A DNA stretch of 64,000 nt. Source: Paenibacillus physcomitrellae (GTDB lineage Bacteria > Bacillota > Bacilli > Paenibacillales > Paenibacillaceae). Each line of letters begins with the position of its first letter. The first letter of the stretch is position 1. The notes beneath the pieces are model-generated. The model was not told the origin of the DNA. It did not search any database and worked only from the letters and a program-made list of their open reading frames with translations. The DNA lies in the NCBI RefSeq assembly GCF_002240225.1, contig NZ_CP022584.1, positions 2,887,501-2,951,500 on the forward strand, given 5' to 3'. Positions 26,946-35,248 of the stretch are shown here, piece by piece. The translations under genes were made by a program, and so were the position numbers.

Positions 26946-27971
26946 CTACAAAGCTTTAATGATCTCTTCGGCTGCCGCCTCATCCGTGATCAGGATATCC
27001 TCCTGCCCGAATTTCAGCACGGCATGAATGGCCTGCGCTTTGCTGCGCCCGCCTGCGATACCGATGATCGTCTCCGTAGACTTGATGTCCTCGAGCCTTA
27101 AACCCAAAGTTAACATCTTATGAACTACGGAACCCTGCTCGTTAAAATAATAACCGAAGGACTCGGCAATGGCCCCGTCTCTCGCGAGCTCTTCCACCAT
27201 CTCCGCATCCAGCTTGCGCCTGCGCGCCATCTCCATAGCGTCTCCGATGCCGTGCACCACGATTCGCGCCTTGCGGATCAGGCTTACGATCTCTTGAATG
27301 TTGTGATCATGGACAAGGGATTCATAAGCTTCCCGGCCAAGCAGATCAGGAACATGCAGCAGCCGGTATTCGGCGCCGACCCGTTTCGCCATGCCGGAAG
27401 CAATCGTGTTGGCCTGGATCTCCAGGCTTTCGCCCAGACCTCCGCGGGCCGGTACAAACCAGCTTCCTTTAATAGGTGCGGACGGGGGTGTAAGCTGCTC
27501 AGCCATAACGGCCAGCGTTGAACCGCCGGTTACGGCAACCACGTCATTCTCCCCAATCACCTCAAGCAAAGCCCTTGCTCCTGCGCGGCCCAGCTCGCGT
27601 TTGGCGGTTTCAGCCGCTTCACAGTCGCCTGGCACCACAACCACTTTGCGTAATCCGTAGGTGTCGCGGATCTTCTTCTCCATCTCGGACAGCCCCAGCA
27701 GTTCTTTCGCGAACGGCTTCATCTGTTCCAGCAGCTGGCGGCCAGCTTCACTGATTCTCATGCCCACATTCTCGATTTCAATAAGACCTTGAGCTTTAAG
27801 GAGATCGGTTTCCGCGCGCAATACGCGTTCCGTCATATTCAGGGAGAGCGCCAGTGTGCGCCTTCCGATGACTTCTTCAAGCATGATCTGGTTCAGGATC
27901 AGATATCTCTTCTTGAGAACGTCCATGAGATCAGGCAGAAGCTGCTTTTGGATCTCCAACAAATCTCGCAA
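26946..27971 (-). CDS. cggR: central glycolytic genes regulator CggR
   Basis: A SorC-family repressor of the glycolytic operon, released by fructose-1,6-bisphosphate. I place the start at TTG 27,971, which follows AGGAG at 8 nt. That gives 341 residues, matching Bacillus CggR (340). The open frame continues 49 codons upstream, but that DNA contains the promoter and the operator, so the longer form is rejected. N-terminal HTH (about 30-75, GRRTLALSLNMTERVLRAETDLLK) and sugar-phosphate sensor domain (about 90-340) with VAVTGGSTLAVMAEQL and GIAGGRSKAQAI. Confidence 0.95.
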   Translation of the reverse strand: MRDLLEIQKQLLPDLMDVLKKRYLILNQIMLEEVIGRRTLALSLNMTERVLRAETDLLKAQGLIEIENVGMRISEAGRQLLEQMKPFAKELLGLSEMEKKIRDTYGLRKVVVVPGDCEAAETAKRELGRAGARALLEVIGENDVVAVTGGSTLAVMAEQLTPPSAPIKGSWFVPARGGLGESLEIQANTIASGMAKRVGAEYRLLHVPDLLGREAYESLVHDHNIQEIVSLIRKARIVVHGIGDAMEMARRRKLDAEMVEELARDGAIAESFGYYFNEQGSVVHKMLTLGLRLEDIKSTETIIGIAGGRSKAQAIHAVLKFGQEDILITDEAAAEEIIKAL

Positions 27972-28015
27972 TGTCTTCACTCCTGCGGCTTCGACTATCT
28001 CTCTCCATTCCTCTG

Positions 28016-28050
28016 GTCTTAAAATGTCCCGGGTTAACGTTTTAAGTCCC
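28016..28050 (-). promoter_or_regulatory. CggR operator
   Basis: On the minus strand two GGGAC-N6 blocks occur in tandem, with the CGGGAC spacing of the Bacillus CggR operator (GGGACN6 then four bases, then N4 and CGGGAC). It lies between the cggR promoter and the TTG start, just downstream of the expected transcription start, so repressor binding would block elongation. Confidence 0.75.
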
Positions 28051-28056
28051 ACTGAT

Positions 28057-28085
28057 ATTCTAACCAATTTCTGCTCCTGTTGCAA
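28057..28085 (-). promoter_or_regulatory. sigma-A-type promoter of the cggR operon
   Basis: TTGCAA (28085-28080) and TAGAAT (28062-28057) are separated by 17 bp on the minus strand, immediately upstream of the CggR operator. Confidence 0.75.
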
Positions 28086-28177
28086 GTGTATCGTCCGTAG
28101 AATGAGCAAGTTTTCCATACGTTATTCGCAATCCCCGCAGCCTGCAAGAAATGAAAGGACTCTTTGCATTTACGGGC

Positions 28178-28206
28178 TTGCTTTTTAATTTGGAAGCGAC
28201 TATAAT
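28178..28206 (+). promoter_or_regulatory. promoter of the tRNA-Arg gene
   Basis: TTGCTT (28178-28183) and a consensus TATAAT (28201-28206) are 17 bp apart, 45 bp upstream of the mature tRNA. Confidence 0.65.
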
Positions 28207-28250
28207 AAATTCTGTTGACTTTATCGACGTTAGTTTGATTCTTAATCTGT

Positions 28251-28325
28251 GCGCCCGTGGTCCAATGGATATGACGTAGGCCTCCGGAGCCTGAGATCGA
28301 GGTTCGATTCCTCGCGGGCGCGCCA
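28251..28325 (+). tRNA. tRNA-Arg (anticodon CCG)
   Basis: The acceptor stem GCGCCCG/CGGGCGC, the T-arm CGAGG-TTCGATT-CCTCG and an anticodon loop CTCCGGA (anticodon CCG, reading CGG) fold into a cloverleaf. The discriminator G and an encoded CCA end the 75-nt gene. It stands alone between divergent cggR and clpP. Confidence 0.95.
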
Positions 28326-28409
28326 TTTTTAAACTCTTGACCTTTCAACAGCTTTTGAAGCTTGTCCAAAAGAGCAGGAATAACAGTACCCTATATATGT
28401 TTAACCAGT

Positions 28410-28433
28410 AGTCCGAGGAATCGGGCTTTTTTT
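28410..28433 (+). terminator. terminator after tRNA-Arg
   Basis: A 7-bp stem (28410-28416 and 28421-28427) with GGAA loop is followed by six T residues, about 85 bp past the tRNA and just before the clpP promoter. Confidence 0.8.
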
Positions 28434-28443
28434 GATCGGTTAG

Positions 28444-28483
28444 TTTGACTTTCTTTGACTTTCTGTTTGAAATTGTTTATGAT
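28444..28483 (+). promoter_or_regulatory. clpP promoter overlapped by a CtsR operator
   Basis: Two TTTGACT heptamers (28444-28450 and 28454-28460) separated by 3 bp form the CtsR heptad repeat on the opposite strand (AGTCAAA-N3-AGTCAAA). The second supplies a -35 box TTGACT, and TATGAT at 28478-28483 lies 17 bp downstream. Binding would shut the promoter until heat or stress inactivates CtsR. A 5' leader of about 170 nt follows. Confidence 0.85.
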
Positions 28484-28660
28484 GTGGTTATTAACAGTGT
28501 CTGACTCTTTGGGCAGGGTTTAAATTTCGGGGTTTTGGTTAATCCTGTAATCTTGTAGCCACTGGACCCGGACGGGTTAACCTGTTAACAATGCTGCGGC
28601 TTCTGATTGCCGGGCACTGAGCATATGACTTTAACATTATCATTTAGGAGGGTTTTTATC

Positions 28661-29257
28661 GTGAGTTATATTCCTATGGTCGTCGAACAAAGTAACCGCG
28701 GAGAGCGTGCTTACGACATTTATTCCAGATTGCTCAAAGACCGGATCATTTTCCTTGGCTCCCAAGTGAACGATGTTGTAGCCAACTCCATTATCGCGCA
28801 AATGCTGTTCCTGGATGCCGAAGAGCCTGGCAAGGACATTCACCTTTACATTAACAGTCCTGGCGGTTCCATTACGGCAGGTATGGCGATTTACGATACG
28901 ATGCAGTTCATCAAATCCGACGTCTCCACCATCTGCGTGGGCATGGCCGCTTCCATGGGTGCTTTCCTGCTGAATGCCGGAGCGAAAGGCAAACGTTACG
29001 CACTGCCGAACAGTGAAGTCATGATTCACCAGCCGCTGGGCGGAGCCGAAGGCCAAGCTACGGATATCGAAATCCGTGCCCGCCGCATCCTGAAGATGCG
29101 GGACAGCTTGAACAAGATCCTGGCGGAGCGCACAGGTCAACCTTTGGAACGCATCGAAAAAGACACCGACCGCGACTATTTCATGACCGCGGCGGAAGCC
29201 AAAGAATACGGCCTGATCGACAAAGTGATCGAGAAAGTGAATTCGGAAGGCGTATAA
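28661..29257 (+). CDS. clpP: ATP-dependent Clp protease proteolytic subunit
   Basis: Serine peptidase of the ClpXP/ClpCP complexes. The start is GTG 28,661 after AGGAGG at 9 nt; the upstream frame is not coding. The 198-residue protein has the catalytic triad Ser98 ([11 protein letters not shown]), His123 (MIHQPLGG) and the aspartate in DTDRD, and the N-terminal [19 protein letters not shown]. Complete; the upstream CtsR repeat shows class III heat-shock control. Confidence 0.98.
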   Translation: MSYIPMVVEQSNRGERAYDIYSRLLKDRIIFLGSQVNDVVANSIIAQMLFLDAEEPGKDIHLYINSPGGSITAGMAIYDTMQFIKSDVSTICVGMAASMGAFLLNAGAKGKRYALPNSEVMIHQPLGGAEGQATDIEIRARRILKMRDSLNKILAERTGQPLERIEKDTDRDYFMTAAEAKEYGLIDKVIEKVNSEGV

Positions 29258-29338
29258 GTCTTACCGAACGAAGTTAGGACTATTTTCAGGGCCACCTTTA
29301 AGAGCGTCTCTACAATCGGTAACTTTCAAAGAAATCCT

Positions 29339-29387
29339 AAAAGCGGCAACCTTCTGCGGTGCACACCGGCAGCGGGCTGCCGCTTTT
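29339..29387 (+). terminator. clpP terminator
   Basis: A 10-bp outer stem (29339-29348 and 29378-29387) encloses a GC-rich partly paired interior and is followed by a T-rich run, about 80 bp past clpP. Confidence 0.65.
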
Positions 29388-29445
29388 CCTTTTTCCAGCA
29401 GCTCCCCTTCCAGCAGCAGCTCACCCCGTAGCCGGAATTAAAAAC

Positions 29446-29496
29446 AAAAGCCGTACCCGGCTGGGAGGGAAAACACCTCCGCCGGATACGGCTTTT
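29446..29496 (-). terminator. terminator of the DUF3298 gene
   Basis: Long hairpin with outer arms 29446-29461 and 29481-29496 (one mismatched pair) and a T-rich tail on the minus strand, 9 bp past the gene. Confidence 0.75.
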
Positions 29497-29504
29497 CAAA
29501 TGTG

Positions 29505-30674
29505 TCATTTGTCAGCTTCTGCAGTAAGCGGGTCTGCCCCTTTGGGCAGCAGCGATGAGAAAGGAAGATAATATTCCGGGAAGCCGGCCGCATAAGGCAG
29601 ATACTCATAAAGCTGGAAGAAGGTTACGAGGCCATCGTCCTTCAGGTAGAAACCCGGTTTGTCTCCTACGGTTTTAAAGCCGCCGAAGTAGCCGGGATCG
29701 TTGTTCAGTTTGGCCCCTACCTTGGCATCAATAGCTTCCACAAAGTCGGGGTTAGCTTTCAGAAGATCTGTAAGCTCAACCTGTTTGCCATCACTCAGAC
29801 GGAAGGTGAATCCTTCCAGATAACTCATTCCGTGCGCGCCGCCTGTGTAATCATAGTTCAGCATACGGAAGCTGAGATATCCGTTACGGTTATAGGTGAC
29901 AGTGTAATACATATCGAATTCATTTTTAGCACCTTGCGGTCCAAGGCCGAGATCCTTTGAACGTTTCAGGGAATCCTGCACATAAGCATCCGCCCGATCT
30001 TTAAAGATCTTATTGATCTGCTCTTGAACCTCAGTATTCGCGAGCCCGCTGATTACCGGATACTGAATTTGAATATTCGTTACTTTATCTGATTGGTTCA
30101 AGGTGTTCGCCGTTACTTTCAGGCTGTTTAATTGGAAAGGTAAGAGATTTACGGTTTTAGTCGCGTTGTTCCATTCTGTGCGGTAGCCCAGATTATCCGT
30201 CAGCAAATGCACGGACACATAATTAAGCCCCTGCTTATTGATCCATTCGTAATTCGGAAATTGCGTGGCCCCGTTTATGCTGACGCCCACCGTTCCGAAA
30301 GTCGTCGGAGCAAGCTGGACGGTCAGATTCCCCCGGACGAGCTGATAGGTTTTCGTCTTGGCGTCATAGGTCACCTTAAAGCCCAGGCTGTCCCGGAGGG
30401 CCCCAAGCGGAATCAATGTTCCCTCTAGTCCCGCCAATGCTTTTTGCGCAAGAGGTTTACCGTTTAGCATCAGATGGATGGAGGCCTGCGTTTTGGACGC
30501 TGCCGGAGCTGCCAGAGCAGACTTCGAGTTCGAGTTCGAGGCTGAGGCTGAAGCCGCTGACGCGAGCTGTACCGAACCTGCGCTTGTCCCCACCAGCAGG
30601 GCCGCAGCCAGCAAAGCGCCGCTCCATTTTCTATGATTCCTATTGTGGTTCCTGTTCATGTCGGTCACTTTCAT
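29505..30674 (-). CDS. secreted protein: copper amine oxidase N-terminal domain plus DUF4163/DUF3298
   Basis: An exported protein of about 389 residues. A signal peptide (basic NHRKW, then GALLAAALLVGTSAGSVQLASA, cleavage near ASAA) precedes a Ser/Ala-rich stretch. A copper amine oxidase N-domain-like repeat region (about 60-180, LNGKPL, IPLGALRDSLGFKVTYD) follows, and then a DUF4163/DUF3298 region (about 185-375, TVTYNRNGYLSFRMLNYDYTGGAHGM, RLSDGKQVELTDLL), as in RsiV and PdaC. The start is uncertain among three nearby ATG codons; I use 30,674. A role at the cell wall is inferred from the domains only. Confidence 0.82.
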   Translation of the reverse strand: MKVTDMNRNHNRNHRKWSGALLAAALLVGTSAGSVQLASAASASASNSNSKSALAAPAASKTQASIHLMLNGKPLAQKALAGLEGTLIPLGALRDSLGFKVTYDAKTKTYQLVRGNLTVQLAPTTFGTVGVSINGATQFPNYEWINKQGLNYVSVHLLTDNLGYRTEWNNATKTVNLLPFQLNSLKVTANTLNQSDKVTNIQIQYPVISGLANTEVQEQINKIFKDRADAYVQDSLKRSKDLGLGPQGAKNEFDMYYTVTYNRNGYLSFRMLNYDYTGGAHGMSYLEGFTFRLSDGKQVELTDLLKANPDFVEAIDAKVGAKLNNDPGYFGGFKTVGDKPGFYLKDDGLVTFFQLYEYLPYAAGFPEYYLPFSSLLPKGADPLTAEADK

Positions 30675-30825
30675 GTCGGTCATCCCTTTCGTTGCTTGCT
30701 GATTCGACTGCCATCTTCACCCAATCGTTATTACCCGTTCTATTATAGCTTCCCCTTGCCCCTAGAAATTAAAGTTCCGGTAACAATCCAGAGACAATCC
30801 TGCCATTTTCCGGGCAAAAATAAAA

Positions 30826-30859
30826 AGACCCGCATCCGTCCGAATGCAGGCTCCAGTCT
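30826..30859 (-). terminator. possible terminator after the GDSL hydrolase gene
   Basis: A bulged hairpin (arms near 30826-30836 and 30844-30859) with a T-rich run on the minus strand lies about 25 bp past the stop. Confidence 0.45.
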
Positions 30860-30884
30860 TATTACCTCTTCTTATATCTATTAT

Positions 30885-31523
30885 CTATCCCAATCTTCCA
30901 TAACCCAAAGCGTTCAGATGCTCGGCAATCGTCCGGTATCCTCTTCCGTTCGGATGGAGATGGTCCAGAAACAGCAGTTCTCTCTCCCGTCCGGCGAAAT
31001 CCGGATAAATGTTGGCAAAACCGTAGACCTGATTGCTGTACTGGGCCGCATAGCGGTTAAACTGCTGAACCCAGTCCGTCGCCTCGCCAATCCTCGGATA
31101 AGGATTATAAAGGCCTACCACACGGATGATATGAGGTTTTCCATATCCGGATTTCAAACGGTACACTTCGCTTATGATACTGGAAAAATTCTGTTTGCAC
31201 TCCTGCAAGGCCCCGCGCAAGATCCGCGACGTATTCGAGGGCTGTGCCTGTGCGGCTTTGGATGCCTTGATCAGGTCGTTGCCTCCTATGGAGATCGTAA
31301 TCATATCGGCCTCTTTAAGCGCCTGTCTGAATGACGGATTTCGGCTCACCCGTTGGTTCAGCTCCGAACTGGTCAATCCGTTTACTCCCAGATTGTTGTA
31401 TGCGACAAATTCCCGCAGTCTGACCTCCGCCATCCGCCGGTAAACGGGGACAAACCCGTTTCCGGGCAGCGCCCCGAAGCCGGTCGTCAGCGAATCGCCG
31501 ATTGCCGTATATTGATAACTCAT
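30885..31523 (-). CDS. GDSL/SGNH-family lipase-esterase
   Basis: The 212-residue SGNH hydrolase has block I GDSLTTGFG (Ser near 11), block II asparagine-glycine region NNLGVNGLTS, block III GGND and block V DHLHPNGRGY with catalytic Asp and His. No signal peptide is visible, so it is probably cytoplasmic. Similar Bacillales proteins act on esters of unknown origin. Start at ATG 31,523 after GAGGAG. Single gene. Confidence 0.9.
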   Translation of the reverse strand: MSYQYTAIGDSLTTGFGALPGNGFVPVYRRMAEVRLREFVAYNNLGVNGLTSSELNQRVSRNPSFRQALKEADMITISIGGNDLIKASKAAQAQPSNTSRILRGALQECKQNFSSIISEVYRLKSGYGKPHIIRVVGLYNPYPRIGEATDWVQQFNRYAAQYSNQVYGFANIYPDFAGRERELLFLDHLHPNGRGYRTIAEHLNALGYGRLG

Positions 31524-31656
31524 ATGCTCCTCTCAGCACCTTTCAGCTATGCTCTCTATCTAGCATATGAAGGAGCTTCACAAGAGGAAACGGGGAATCT
31601 GTCCTCAAAGGCAAACGGCCAAGCCGCAGGGTCATCGACCTAACACTGCCCTGCGG

Positions 31657-32469
31657 TTAAAGCGGCAGGTCTCTCCTTGTAAAGCTCATGACAGCAGCCG
31701 CATAACAAAGGACGCCCAAGGCGAACAAAACCACGCCTGACAGCAGCAAATGTCCTCCTCCGGCGACAATGTCGCTTGGACGGTACAGGGAAAACGGGGT
31801 CAGCCACTTCATCCAGTCCAGACTTTCGCTCAGCTTGGCTAACAGATCAAAGGTATAGAACAAAAAGACAACCGTTCCGGAGATCCCTTTCGCCCTCTTC
31901 TCTTCATTGCTTAAACTGGAGATCAGAAAAGACAATCCGCCAAGCGCAAAAAAGAGCAGGAAGGCCTGCACGTTCATCCAGACAAAAGCGGTCCCGTCAA
32001 AAGAGTATCTTCCGCCGATCAGCCAGTCATAACCGGCGAACCCCGCTAACGTCGTGACGCCCACCACCAGCAGGAGACCGGTGACGAGCACCAAAGCCTG
32101 CGCCCAGGCGATTTTCCCACGCGTTGTAGGAGCGGATAACAGATAAGCCATCGATCCCTGATCGATAAGGCGGCTCATCAGCGTACCTGACAGCTGGACG
32201 GTAAAGACGCCGAGCAGCACCAGCATGATCAGCCCGTAGAACTCGCCGGATATAAAGGCATCCACGCTGCCGAAGCCGCTGCCCAGGCCAAACGCCCGCG
32301 AAACCCCCTCCGGCAGGGAGCGGATCACCTCATCGACCGCCGAATTATTGCCGGCTATGCTGGGATAAACGCCAAGCATAAGCAGCATATAAAAAGCGGC
32401 GCCGATCGCATACTGCAAAAGCCCCTTGAGCTTGATGCCCAGCATTCTTTTATACAATACCCCGTTCAT
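31657..32469 (-). CDS. ABC transporter permease, ABC-2 type
   Basis: A 270-residue membrane protein with about six hydrophobic segments and the ABC-2 permease pattern (SRLIDQGSMAYLLSAPTTRGKIAWAQ coupling region, C-terminal SFTRRDLPL). It overlaps the ATPase gene by 4 nt, so together they form an exporter. The substrate is unknown; the divergent TetR gene suggests a toxic or drug-like inducer. Confidence 0.88.
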   Translation of the reverse strand: MNGVLYKRMLGIKLKGLLQYAIGAAFYMLLMLGVYPSIAGNNSAVDEVIRSLPEGVSRAFGLGSGFGSVDAFISGEFYGLIMLVLLGVFTVQLSGTLMSRLIDQGSMAYLLSAPTTRGKIAWAQALVLVTGLLLVVGVTTLAGFAGYDWLIGGRYSFDGTAFVWMNVQAFLLFFALGGLSFLISSLSNEEKRAKGISGTVVFLFYTFDLLAKLSESLDWMKWLTPFSLYRPSDIVAGGGHLLLSGVVLFALGVLCYAAAVMSFTRRDLPL

Positions 32470-33359
32470 TTCGCCGCCTCCTTACCCGCGTCGTAATAAT
32501 CCATAAATATATCCTCCAGATTCTGTGCCGCAATCTCCAGATTGACGACCGGGTACTTCGCCAGCTCCTTAAGGACAGCCGGGTAGTCGCCCCCCTGCAC
32601 CGCCACTACAACCCTGCTGCGGTTGGTGTTTTGAATATCCAGGCCGGATGCCGAGAACTTTACGGCCGAATCCGCATCCGCAAACGTAATATCGATCCAC
32701 TTCCGCTGCATCGTCCGCAGCTCATGCATATTTTTAACGCCGACCAGTTTGCCGTCTTTGATGATCGCCGCCCGGTCGCACGTTCTTTCAATTTCAGGAA
32801 AGCTGTGGGAAGACATCAGGAAAGTGGTACCCCGCTCCTTCTCTTCCAGTACCAGTTCAATAAAGAGACGCTGCATCAGAGGATCCAGACCTGACGTAGG
32901 TTCATCCAGGATGATCACCTCGGGCCGGTGCATAAAAGCCGCAACGATACCTACCTTCTGCTTCATTCCTTTGGACATTTTGCGGATTGGGGTACGATCA
33001 TCGAATTGAAACCGCCCGATCAGCTCCTGTCTGCGGCTGTGGTCCTTCAGATGTTTCATGTCCGCCATGAAATCAAGGAAACCTTTACCGGTCATCCCCT
33101 CAAAAAAAGCGATCTCCCCCGGCAGATAGCCGACCAACTGCTGGACCCTCTCCCGGCTTTTCCACGTATCCATCCCCTTAATGGTGCAGGAGCCTTGTTC
33201 CGGCTTCATAAACCCCATAATATGGCGGATCGTCGTCGATTTCCCGGCCCCGTTCGGCCCCAGGAAACCAAATACCTCGCCAGGCTGGACATCAAACGTG
33301 ATGTCGTGAATTCCCTTTCCTCCTGCAAATACTTTCGTCAAATGCTGTACGGCCAACAT
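32466..33359 (-). CDS. ABC transporter ATP-binding protein
   Basis: The 297-residue ATPase carries Walker A GPNGAGKSTT, signature KMSKGMKQKVG, Walker B VIILDEPTSGLDP and switch histidine MSSHSF, followed by a DUF4162-like C-terminal region. It belongs to the CcmA/NatA drug-export type. First gene of a two-gene operon, divergent from a TetR regulator. Confidence 0.93.
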   Translation of the reverse strand: MLAVQHLTKVFAGGKGIHDITFDVQPGEVFGFLGPNGAGKSTTIRHIMGFMKPEQGSCTIKGMDTWKSRERVQQLVGYLPGEIAFFEGMTGKGFLDFMADMKHLKDHSRRQELIGRFQFDDRTPIRKMSKGMKQKVGIVAAFMHRPEVIILDEPTSGLDPLMQRLFIELVLEEKERGTTFLMSSHSFPEIERTCDRAAIIKDGKLVGVKNMHELRTMQRKWIDITFADADSAVKFSASGLDIQNTNRSRVVVAVQGGDYPAVLKELAKYPVVNLEIAAQNLEDIFMDYYDAGKEAAK

Positions 33360-33383
33360 AACCGCACCTCCGCCTCAAAATTA

Positions 33384-33409
33384 TGAAATATTTTAACCAC
33401 ATTATTTCA
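33384..33409. promoter_or_regulatory. candidate TetR-type operator, copy 1
   Basis: A 26-bp element with inverted ends TGAAATA-N12-TATTTCA lies 25 bp upstream of the ABC ATPase start. It matches a second copy at 33,453-33,478 at 18 of 26 positions. Confidence 0.55.
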
Positions 33410-33452
33410 CAACTCATACTACGCTTCCCTTTTCTCCCCGTCAATCTATTTA

Positions 33453-33478
33453 TGTAATATTTTCGTGTTATAATTTCA
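33453..33478. promoter_or_regulatory. candidate TetR-type operator, copy 2
   Basis: Second copy of the 26-bp element, overlapping a TATAAT (33,469-33,474) that fits the tetR promoter. Placement at both divergent promoters suggests auto-repression and control of the exporter. Confidence 0.55.
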
Positions 33479-33519
33479 TTATTAGGTTAAAGAACGAAAA
33501 TGAGGCAGGTGAGACGGAA

Positions 33520-34140
33520 ATGAACGGCTTTGAAGAAAAGGCAGCCCCAAACGGCTTTGAACAACGAACGGCCAAAATCAGAACAAAGATTTTACAAACT
33601 ACGTTTGCCCTGCTGCAGAACGGGCCCTACAAAAAACTGAAAATCACCGACATTGCCAAAGCAGCCGGCGTGTCCCAGGTCACGATCTATAATTATTTCG
33701 GCAGTAAGGAAGTTTTGCTGCGGGAGGCCTTTAAAGACCGCGCGATGACCTCAATGGATGAATTTGAAACCTTTATGGAGGCCGGACATTCCTTCCGGGA
33801 AACGATGGATTATGTCCTCCGAAACAAACAAAACACCTACTCACTGGTCTCCTCGAGCCTGGTTGAGGATTTGATCGCCCAGGATCCGGAAATCAGCCGC
33901 TTCATTGAAAACGAATATAAGGAAAGAGCTTTTCCGCTCATGATCCGATTGATTGAACGCGGCAAGCAAAGCGGGGAAGTATCGTCCAGCGTCAGTCTGC
34001 CCGTGTTCATCGCCTACCTGCAAATGTTCATTTCGAACTCCAAACAGCTGCTGGAAGCCTCGAAAAATTCCGGAGATGCCGAGAAGTTTAATTCGGAGTT
34101 AACGGAGCTTTTTTTCTATGGCTTATGCGGAAAAAAATAA
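33520..34140 (+). CDS. TetR/AcrR-family transcriptional regulator
   Basis: The 206-residue regulator has an N-terminal HTH (about 20-65, ITDIAKAAGVSQVTIYNYFGSKEVLLREA) and a helical ligand domain without recognisable specificity. Divergent to an ABC exporter with shared candidate operators, so it probably represses both. Start at ATG 33,520 after an AGGTGAG-like site. Confidence 0.93.
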   Translation: MNGFEEKAAPNGFEQRTAKIRTKILQTTFALLQNGPYKKLKITDIAKAAGVSQVTIYNYFGSKEVLLREAFKDRAMTSMDEFETFMEAGHSFRETMDYVLRNKQNTYSLVSSSLVEDLIAQDPEISRFIENEYKERAFPLMIRLIERGKQSGEVSSSVSLPVFIAYLQMFISNSKQLLEASKNSGDAEKFNSELTELFFYGLCGKK

Positions 34141-34164
34141 GCCTGCCCCGACCCGGGACAGGCT
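34140..34164. terminator. terminator between convergent tetR and SIMPL genes
   Basis: A 10-bp stem with one G-U pair starts at the tetR stop codon. The minus-strand transcript runs into a long T run inside the end of tetR, so it mainly ends the SIMPL-domain gene. Confidence 0.75.
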
Positions 34165-34193
34165 GCTTGCGCTGCGTATTTTATAACGTGACC

Positions 34194-34958
34194 TTATTTC
34201 ATCGAATATTGAACCGTCAGAGTTGTATTTACAGTCAACTCTCCGGTTTCAATGGAGGTGCTGGCCGCGCTGTCGGCGGCGGAAGCATTCGCAAGGAACG
34301 ACTCGCCTTGTTTGACGATCGGCGTATATCCGCCGTCATTCTGCACGACGTTGACTACAACACCAAGGCTGCGTCCGGCCGCTTTTGCAATAATACCCGC
34401 TTTAACGCCGGCATTGGCCATGGCCTTCGTAATGACCTGCTCCTGGTATTGATCCGGATTGTCTACCGTAAACGTAACGTTATCGATCCGGTTGGCACCG
34501 GCACTGGAGGCCGCATCCAGCAGCTGCCCGATCTTGTCCAGGTCTTTATACTTCACCCGCAGGGTGTGATAAGCCGTATATCCGTTGACCTTTTGTCCTT
34601 CTTTGTCATTGTACGTATAGTTCGGCTGTACATAGAACTGGCTGGTCTGGATATCGGATGCGCTGATCTTCCATGTGTCCTTCAGCAGAGCAGTAAGCTT
34701 CTGCAGGCTTGCCGCATTTTTAGACTGGGCATCTTTGGCCGTAGCCGCCGTTGTCTCTACACCCAGCGACAGATAAGCCACATCCGGTTTCACCGATACT
34801 TCGCCGCTTCCCGTCACGGTAATCGTGTTCTGCTGGGACTCACTGTCCGCCGCATAAGCGGGAGTAGTCGGATTAATCAGTGTACCCACAGCCGAGCCTC
34901 CTGCAAGCAATCCTCCCGCCAAAGCTACTGCTCCCAATCTCTTAGCCCAAATATTCAT
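34194..34958 (-). CDS. secreted SIMPL-domain (DUF541) protein
   Basis: A 254-residue exported protein read from ATG 34,958 after GGAGGGG. The signal peptide (AKRLGAVALAGGLLAGGSAVGTL, cleavage near AYA) leads into the SIMPL/DUF541 domain (about 40-250) with ITVTGSGEVSVKPDVAYLSLGVET and NRIDNVTFTVDNPDQYQEQV. The family is widespread and its molecular role is unclear (oxidative stress and periplasmic roles are reported in Gram-negatives). Single gene. Confidence 0.9.
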   Translation of the reverse strand: MNIWAKRLGAVALAGGLLAGGSAVGTLINPTTPAYAADSESQQNTITVTGSGEVSVKPDVAYLSLGVETTAATAKDAQSKNAASLQKLTALLKDTWKISASDIQTSQFYVQPNYTYNDKEGQKVNGYTAYHTLRVKYKDLDKIGQLLDAASSAGANRIDNVTFTVDNPDQYQEQVITKAMANAGVKAGIIAKAAGRSLGVVVNVVQNDGGYTPIVKQGESFLANASAADSAASTSIETGELTVNTTLTVQYSMK

Positions 34959-35143
34959 CTTTAAACCCCTCCGTCTTCTGAATTGGTAGTTATTACTGGT
35001 TGATTTAATCTTTAAGACGAGGCCTTCCAGATAAAGGTTGCAACATAAGAAGGCGATTTCAAAGAATTTCAGGCCCAAATAGATCAGTTATTTAAATCAA
35101 GCTAATCAGAGATAATCAGTCAGTTATTCGCAGTAAAAATAAA

Positions 35144-35184
35144 AGCCGTTCCGTCAGGCCTTTCAAGCTGCCTTCGGAACGGCT
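35144..35184 (-). terminator. terminator of the glucanase gene
   Basis: Outer stem 35144-35153 / 35175-35184 encloses a second partly paired stem, followed by a T-rich run on the minus strand, about 65 bp past the stop. Confidence 0.7.
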
Positions 35185-35248
35185 GGTGTCTTCGGAACGA
35201 CCGGTCCTTGATCCAGTCTCCTCCTTCTATTCTGTTAATTCACTTCCG

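Noticed and set aside
27972..28118. 49-codon N-terminal extension of cggR
   Set aside because: It contains the promoter and CggR operator; the TTG at 27,971 has a proper ribosome site and gives normal length.
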